Below are positions 6,840 to 10,554 of a DNA stretch of 10,554 nt, one piece after another; within the stretch, counting starts at the first letter, position 1; each line of letters starts with the position of its first letter. Below the pieces are notes generated by a model. The model was given only the letters and a program-made list of their open reading frames with translations. It was not told where the DNA came from and did not search any database. The DNA comes from Alkalinema sp. CAN_BIN05. GTDB lineage: Bacteria > Cyanobacteriota > Cyanobacteriia > Leptolyngbyales > Leptolyngbyaceae. The stretch spans positions 1 through 10,554 of the forward strand of contig JAJAYH010000109.1 of the NCBI GenBank assembly GCA_026786325.1. The letters are read 5' to 3'. Position numbers and translations under genes: made by a program.

Positions 6840-7203
6840 CTACAGTTCATCGATAGTCACCACCGCCCTCTGTAAACTGAACGATAAGCTCATACTCATC
6901 CATCAAAGCAGTTCCGAGTAGTGGTCTTCACCCTGTAGCAATTATACGAACTTCCCGCTCTTCTCCATTCCAAAGAATAATCGCCTCGTGAACTGGCAAG
7001 GTGACTTGACTGTTATCAGCCAAATTCACGGGCATTGCATATTTGAAACGTAACCCTAGCAGAGCCACTGCTTCTGGCGGTAAGCAGAGTTCATCGGTAA
7101 ACCCTGTATCAACGACAAATTCAATCGGGATATCCGATCGATTCGGGATACGAAACATTACAGTGACGATCGCATGTCCTTCCACGACAATTCCATAATC
7201 AAT
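6840..7203 (-). pseudogene. broken clan AA (retropepsin-like) aspartic protease gene
   Basis: The longest open piece runs from a GTG at 7185 to TGA at 6928-6930. It carries the protease motif FVVDTGFTDELCLPPE, whose DTG is the catalytic Asp loop, and then NLADNSQVTLPVHEAIILWNG. In the same frame past the TGA the sequence goes on as RPLLGTALMDEYELIVQFTEGG, which is the normal C-terminal half of such proteins. The TGA therefore looks like a nonsense change, most simply CGA to TGA. Near 6861-6865 one extra base (GGTGGTGACT) shifts the frame; without it the end would read GGVTIDEL and stop at TAG 6840-6842. Upstream, the frame gives DYGIVVEGHAIVTV with ATT (7201-7203) where an ATG start is expected. 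These three faults suggest a decayed gene of about 115 codons. Such small proteases are common, often in toxin-antitoxin-like pairs, in cyanobacteria. Without genome data, sequencing error is a remote alternative. Confidence 0.8.
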
Positions 7204-7214
7204 GGAAATCTGGG

Positions 7215-7316
7215 AAAGTCCGTGTCCGCATAGAAGTTGAATTCATTCCTGATGATAAGGAAGATTCCAATGAAATTAATGAACCTTCCCTCGACACCTT
7301 CCGCGAAAACTCATGA
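7215..7316 (+). pseudogene. C-terminal remnant of a small acidic protein, possibly antitoxin-like
   Basis: This plus-strand frame encodes KVRVRIEVEFIPDDKEDSNE and then INEPSLDTFRENS before the TGA at 7314-7316. It has a strand-forming KVRVRIEVEF stretch followed by an acidic, Ser/Pro-containing tail. That composition is typical of the end of small cyanobacterial proteins, including DUF104/AbrB-like antitoxin candidates, and not of random antisense sequence. There is no start codon and no matching N-terminal part: upstream of about 7214 the frame runs into DNA antisense to the protease pseudogene. I read it as a truncated gene left at a rearrangement junction near 7204-7215. The family assignment is a guess. 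The stop lies 5 bases from the end of the Uma2 gene on the other strand. Confidence 0.4.
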
Positions 7317-7321
7317 AAGGC

Positions 7322-7912
7322 TTACCGTCCAGCTTCCAAGACTTCTGCTGTCGTCAATATGAATTCAGGAAATGTCGGAGAAACGATCGTCTCGTCACCC
7401 CGAAAAGTATCAAATTGATATTCTCCTTGAATCAAACATCCAACCATTATCCATTCCCGATCGGGATCAATAAGCCAATACTCAGGAATTCCCCGAGCGG
7501 CATATTGATATAATTTTTCTTGATAATCTCGTCTGTAATTATCAGACTTCTCATCACCAGGAGAAACAACTTCTAAAACCATCCTAGGCGCAGGCATTTC
7601 TTGACTAATCGTTGCGCGGCGCTTGAGAAGCGTTAAATGAATCTCCTCCAACACTGTTAAATCGGGGAATCGCGTCCGAGGTTTTCCATTAACGACAATT
7701 TCTATGCTGCCAGGTCTAACGAGTTTAAACGGTAAACCGATCGCAAGTAATGCCAAAAAAATAAAATTTGCGATCGTATCATTACCTATAGACTCAGACA
7801 TAATCGGAATCAATTCTCCATTCCAATATTCACAGCGACCTTCCGGCAAATCTGATGGCTCAGCCGCTAGATACTGTTCAAAGCTTGCAAATCTCGCCTT
7901 GGTCAATGCCAT
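7322..7912 (-). CDS. Uma2-family protein, restriction-endonuclease-like fold
   Basis: The protein has 196 residues, the usual length for the Uma2 family (PF05685), which is greatly expanded in cyanobacteria. The fold is of the PD-(D/E)XK nuclease type, but no biological role is established for most members. Visible features in order are EYWNGELIPI (28-37), PDLTVL (83-88) with the metal-binding Asp84, LEVVSPG (113-119) with Glu114, the RRDYQEKLYQY segment (127-137) with Lys133, and GIPEYWLIDP (141-150). All expected catalytic-site residues are present, so the gene looks functional. It starts at an ATG at 7912, 62 bases from the divergent HNH gene, and ends 5 bases from a gene remnant on the other strand. 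In this decayed neighbourhood it may be a mobile or toxin-like accessory gene, which is inference. Confidence 0.93.
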   Translation of the reverse strand: MALTKARFASFEQYLAAEPSDLPEGRCEYWNGELIPIMSESIGNDTIANFIFLALLAIGLPFKLVRPGSIEIVVNGKPRTRFPDLTVLEEIHLTLLKRRATISQEMPAPRMVLEVVSPGDEKSDNYRRDYQEKLYQYAARGIPEYWLIDPDREWIMVGCLIQGEYQFDTFRGDETIVSPTFPEFILTTAEVLEAGR

Positions 7913-7974
7913 CGCTCATCGCCCTCCCGACTGTTGCTTTAGACTTAATTATACACACCACATTCCGATCGCCC

Positions 7975-8214
7975 ATGAAACCAGACAAAACCCCGCGAAG
8001 CAAACTTCCCGATTCTGTCCGGAACTATGTCTTCGATCGTGACACCCACCAATGTCAAAGCTGCGGCACTCCAAAGAATCTCACAATAGACCATATCATC
8101 CCAATCAACCACGGCGGCAGCAACGATCTGAGCAATCTCCAAACCCTCTGCCAAAGCTGTAACTCTAGCAAACGCGATCGGATAGACGATCGGTTCCAAC
8201 GTCGGTTTATTTGA
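7975..8214 (+). CDS. small HNH endonuclease
   Basis: This is a 79-residue protein that is almost entirely an HNH domain. It has a zinc-binding CQSC (27-30), the catalytic core start DHIIPINHGGSND (39-51) with His40, then NLQTLCQSCN (54-63) with the second Cys pair, and SSK. It would cut or nick DNA using one divalent metal ion; target and specificity are unknown. I start it at the ATG at 7975 (MKPDKTPRSK), because the longer frame from 7855 runs antisense through the start of the Uma2 gene and adds unconvincing sequence. Stand-alone HNH proteins of this size are common in cyanobacteria and phages, and some are remnants of mobile introns. No intron or phage gene is visible here. The basic N terminus and RDRIDDRFQRRF tail fit DNA binding. 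Confidence 0.9.
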   Translation: MKPDKTPRSKLPDSVRNYVFDRDTHQCQSCGTPKNLTIDHIIPINHGGSNDLSNLQTLCQSCNSSKRDRIDDRFQRRFI

Positions 8215-8285
8215 AGTAGATATCATCTCTGTAGACGATCGTTCTTTAGGGATATTGAAATTTCATAAATAAATGTGTAATTTAA

Positions 8286-8316
8286 TTGACAGCAGTTTTC
8301 AATAAAGTGCTAAGCT
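8286..8316 (+). promoter_or_regulatory. possible promoter of the TonB-like gene
   Basis: A perfect -35 box TTGACA lies at 8286-8291. It is followed after 19 bases by TAAGCT at 8311-8316, preceded by TG at 8308-8309, as in an extended -10. The -10 itself is weak and the spacing is long. The AT-rich stretch just upstream (8258-8285) could act as an UP element. It lies 33 bases before the ATG at 8350. Confidence 0.35.
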
Positions 8317-8349
8317 AGCAGAATAATTGCTTTGGATTCTCATTACGTC

Positions 8350-9108
8350 ATGAATATTCCTCATCAGGTGCCAACATTTAACGTTAAAAAGCTCGGCCTT
8401 CTTGCCATGACCCCGATCGCCCTCGTGATTCATGGGTTGGTGCTATGGATTCCAGTCAATAGTGAGGTAAAAAAAGGGAAAGAACCTCAAAAAGAAGAAC
8501 AACTTCAGGCGATCGGTGACATCATTCCAATCCTACCGATACCCAGTTCCACGTCAAATGTTTCAGCTTCGATCGCACCAACTCCATCGGCTACGGTACC
8601 AGCGCCCATCTCAATGGTAAATCCATCTACTATTGAACGTGTTATTCAATCCGAATCGCCGTCGATCGTGTCAAGGGCAAAAGCTTCAGAGCCTCCGCGT
8701 CAAGCACCTACTTTCGTCAAACCTACAACTCCTACTCAATCAATTGCTCCCGTCCAGCCAACTGCTCCAATAATTCCTGAAGTCATCACACCAGAAGGTA
8801 ATCTCGGTAAGTTGCTAAATGGAATTCCTTGTCCGGGTTCATCAAAATGTAGTCGAGTTGCCCATCCTCAATCTGTGGTACTCGCTACTTTGGCGAAGCA
8901 GTATGGCAACCTGCCTAAAGAGGTTACTGACGTTGCGCGACCTAAGGATGGTGAACGCCCTACCGAGAGTACAGTTGTGGCTTATCAAGTTGAAGATAAA
9001 GTAGCCAAAGAATTCCTTTACTTTATCCTTCCCCTTGCTATGGGTAATAAGGTTGATGTTACGTTTATCGATAAACAAAACGTAGTTGATCGGGGTGGTG
9101 TTATTTAA
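8350..9108 (+). CDS. single-span, proline-rich membrane protein, TonB-like in layout
   Basis: The protein is 252 residues from the ATG at 8350; a TTG at 8332 would add six residues. A short basic N terminus precedes one membrane helix (about 15-36, LGLLAMTPIALVIHGLVLWI). A Pro/Ser/Thr/Ala-rich stretch with many Pro-containing pairs (about 58-150) follows, then a compact C-terminal domain (about 152-252). This is the plan of TonB-like proteins that span the periplasm. The C-terminal domain has a Cys pair (CPGSSKC, 161-167) that may form a disulfide. It resembles the end domain of a group of cyanobacterial proteins annotated as TonB-like or hypothetical. I do not see a proven TonB domain. The gene converges on, and overlaps by 4 bases, the ferric-type ABC ATPase gene, so a link to metal uptake is plausible. 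Its odd end VVDRGGVI is short of the usual strand motif. Confidence 0.85.
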   Translation: MNIPHQVPTFNVKKLGLLAMTPIALVIHGLVLWIPVNSEVKKGKEPQKEEQLQAIGDIIPILPIPSSTSNVSASIAPTPSATVPAPISMVNPSTIERVIQSESPSIVSRAKASEPPRQAPTFVKPTTPTQSIAPVQPTAPIIPEVITPEGNLGKLLNGIPCPGSSKCSRVAHPQSVVLATLAKQYGNLPKEVTDVARPKDGERPTESTVVAYQVEDKVAKEFLYFILPLAMGNKVDVTFIDKQNVVDRGGVI

Positions 9109-10181
9109 GCGTAGTAGACAGCACTAATTTTATTATTTTGAACCTCGATCGTAACCCCAATTCCTACTTCATATTTCTCATCGATCGGACAAGTCACCAA
9201 TATCTTATCACCTGATTTTGATACTAATTGATAACAATATTGACGGCCTAAGAATTGCCGATCGCGAATTACAATATTGCTCCGATCGTCCACTTTAATC
9301 TGCATATCTTCCTGACGGATCATTAATGTTGCTTGAGATTTTTGCTCAGGATTTGCAAGCGTTCCGATCGCCTCAAATTCACCAATCTCTGTATGCCAAA
9401 ATCCCGATCGAAACGTTGCTTCGATAAAATTAGCTTGCGTTACAAAATCAGCTACAAAGCGTGAAATTGGCGTTTGGTAAATCGATTCTGGGGTGCCGAT
9501 TTGTTCTAAGTTCCCTTGGTTCATCACCGCAATCCGATCGCACATCGACAAGGCTTCTTCTTGATCATGCGTCACAAAAATTGCAGACGTTCCCGCAGTT
9601 TTGAGAATCGATCGGATTTCCTGCCGTAGCCGTAACCGCACTTGAATATCCAAATTACTCAACGGCTCATCCAACAAAATCATCGCAGGTTGAGGCGCTA
9701 ATGCTCTTGCTAATGCGACTCGCTGTTGCTGTCCACCGGACAATTCGTGAGGATAACGTGATTCCAAACCTGATAGTCCTACGCGATCAATAGACTCCTG
9801 CATCAAGGCTTGAATCTGAACAGGTGAAAATCGTTTTCGGCTAGTTTTCTGAAGTCCAAAGGCGACATTTTGGGCGATCGTTAAGTGAGGAAATAGCGCG
9901 TAATCTTGAAACACCATGCCAATATTTCGATGTTCCGGCGCAACGGATTTATCAGATGTTGCAATAGATTCACCTGACAACTCAATAGAACCTGAATTCA
10001 AGGTTTCAAATCCAGCAACCAGTCGTAATAATGTCGTTTTCCCGCATCCAGACGGACCCAAAAGCCCTAGAATCTCACCTTTCTGTAACTCCAAAGAGAC
10101 CTGATTTAAAACGGGTGGTGAATTACGATCGAATTGTTTACAAATTTGATTGATTTTAAGAACGATCGTTGGGTCAGACAT
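9105..10181 (-). CDS. futC: ABC transporter ATP-binding protein, ferric iron (FutC/FbpC) type
   Basis: This ATPase subunit of a binding-protein-dependent importer has 358 residues and acts on the cytosolic face of the inner membrane. The nucleotide-binding domain holds Walker A GPSGCGKTT at 42-50, the Q-loop VFQDYALFPHLT (Gln92), signature LSGGQQQR at 147-154, Walker B MILLDEP at 167-173, and switch His205 in VTHDQEEAL. The C-terminal 110 residues from about 245 are a TOBE-type regulatory domain. Length and pattern fit the iron/spermidine/sulfate importer ATPase group. The divergent permease 43 bases away, with the look of a ferric-iron permease, makes FutC/FbpC the best call. Thiamine, sulfate and molybdate importers remain possible. 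No binding protein gene is in the window. Its last codons overlap the convergent TonB-like gene. No clear ribosome site is seen before the ATG at 10181. Confidence 0.85.
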   Translation of the reverse strand: MSDPTIVLKINQICKQFDRNSPPVLNQVSLELQKGEILGLLGPSGCGKTTLLRLVAGFETLNSGSIELSGESIATSDKSVAPEHRNIGMVFQDYALFPHLTIAQNVAFGLQKTSRKRFSPVQIQALMQESIDRVGLSGLESRYPHELSGGQQQRVALARALAPQPAMILLDEPLSNLDIQVRLRLRQEIRSILKTAGTSAIFVTHDQEEALSMCDRIAVMNQGNLEQIGTPESIYQTPISRFVADFVTQANFIEATFRSGFWHTEIGEFEAIGTLANPEQKSQATLMIRQEDMQIKVDDRSNIVIRDRQFLGRQYCYQLVSKSGDKILVTCPIDEKYEVGIGVTIEVQNNKISAVYYA

Positions 10182-10224
10182 GGGAAGATAGGGCTAATTG
10201 AATCTACGTCTCATTATAAATCCT

Positions 10225-10554
10225 ATGGTTCGCAAACTAACAACCTCCGCCCCACAAGTCTCATCTAAATCATTCTCGATTTGGACGATCGTAACTGTTT
10301 CATTAGCGCTATTGATGATGTTGCCGCTAGTTTCAGTCTTGAGCAGTGTGTTTTCAGATACTCGCACTGTTTGGCAACATTTGATTACAACAGTATTAGG
10401 GGAATACATTCTTAATTCTCTTATTCTGATGGTGGGGGTTGCCACGGGCGTGGCGATCGTGGGAACGAGTTGTGCTTGGCTCGTGACGATGTGTCAATTT
10501 CGGGGCCGATCGCTATTTCAGTGGGCCTTGTTGCTCCCGTTGGCGGCTCCGGCC
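10225..10554 (+). CDS. futB: ABC transporter permease, ferric iron (FutB/FbpB) type, N-terminal part, cut by window end
   Basis: The frame is open from the ATG at 10225 to the end of the window, giving 110 residues of what is normally a protein over 500 residues long. A TTG at 10198 is an alternative start. Hydrophobic segments at about 18-43 (SIWTIVTVSLALLMMLPLVS), 62-88 (ILNSLILMVGVATGVAIVGT) and from 97 (LFQWALLLPLAAPA) are membrane helices. The spacing of TVLGEYILNSLIL and the LLLPLAAPA motif matches the start of the first half of the double-length ferric-iron permeases (FbpB/FutB). It would form the membrane channel served by the ATPase encoded divergently 43 bases away. The substrate is inferred from the family look. 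The start codon lacks a clear ribosome site. Confidence 0.85.
   Translation, partial: MVRKLTTSAPQVSSKSFSIWTIVTVSLALLMMLPLVSVLSSVFSDTRTVWQHLITTVLGEYILNSLILMVGVATGVAIVGTSCAWLVTMCQFRGRSLFQWALLLPLAAPA

Noticed and set aside
7945..8226. A 93-residue open frame on the minus strand.
   Set aside because: It is antisense to the HNH gene, whose Cys and His motifs are unmistakable.
10200..10218. A Fur box before the permease gene.
   Set aside because: Only CATTAT at the right end fits; about 10 of 19 positions match the consensus, which is near chance in AT-rich DNA.
10194..10445. An 83-residue open frame on the minus strand.
   Set aside because: It is antisense to the permease frame that starts at 10225, which has clear membrane helices and family motifs; the minus frame shows no recognisable features.
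1..10554. tRNA, rRNA, CRISPR arrays, insertion sequences with transposase.
   Set aside because: I found no cloverleaf-like or evenly spaced repeat structure and no transposase motif; the only repeats are the spacer elements listed.

Overview
The window looks like chromosomal DNA of a cyanobacterium. The HIP1 octamer GCGATCGC occurs at 792-799 and 2750-2757. The shorter core CGATCG is scattered through almost every gene and spacer. The lpdA-like and trpC genes are of the cyanobacterial/plastid type. The spacers carry C/G-run repeats of a kind common in cyanobacterial genomes. I cannot name the genus; a filamentous, Leptolyngbya- or Oscillatoria-like organism is only a guess.

Layout. Positions 1-1370 hold the 3' end of a dihydrolipoamide dehydrogenase gene and a complete trpC (tryptophan synthesis). 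Positions 1371-1671 form a gene-free, repeat-rich spacer. Positions 1672-2884 hold two overlapping genes of unknown function, a small protein and a Gln-rich coiled-coil protein. Convergent to them, with an 8-base gap, is a leucine-rich-repeat/protein-kinase fusion (2893-4227, minus). Divergent from the kinase is a two-gene unit, an acyl-ACP/acyl-CoA synthetase (4298-6229) and a YlqD-family protein (to 6692), closed by a strong intrinsic terminator at 6727-6758.

Positions 6760-8230 look like a small accessory islet. It contains a broken retropepsin-like aspartic protease gene, a short gene remnant on the other strand, an intact Uma2-family nuclease-like gene and a small HNH nuclease gene. Genes of this sort are often gained and lost in cyanobacteria, and the decay seen here fits that.

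Positions 8350-10554 hold a single-span, proline-rich membrane protein reminiscent of TonB-like proteins. It is convergent with, and overlaps by 4 bases, the ATPase gene of a ferric-iron-type ABC importer. The permease gene of what is probably the same importer starts divergently 43 bases away and runs off the window. The right end therefore probably serves iron (or another substrate of that transporter family) uptake.

Most of the window is ordinary cyanobacterial housekeeping. The parts most worth a second look are the LRR-kinase with altered catalytic motifs, the uncharacterised coiled-coil gene pair beside it, the decaying protease/remnant pair, and the TonB-like protein next to the transporter. 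I see no clear evidence of a wholly new system.
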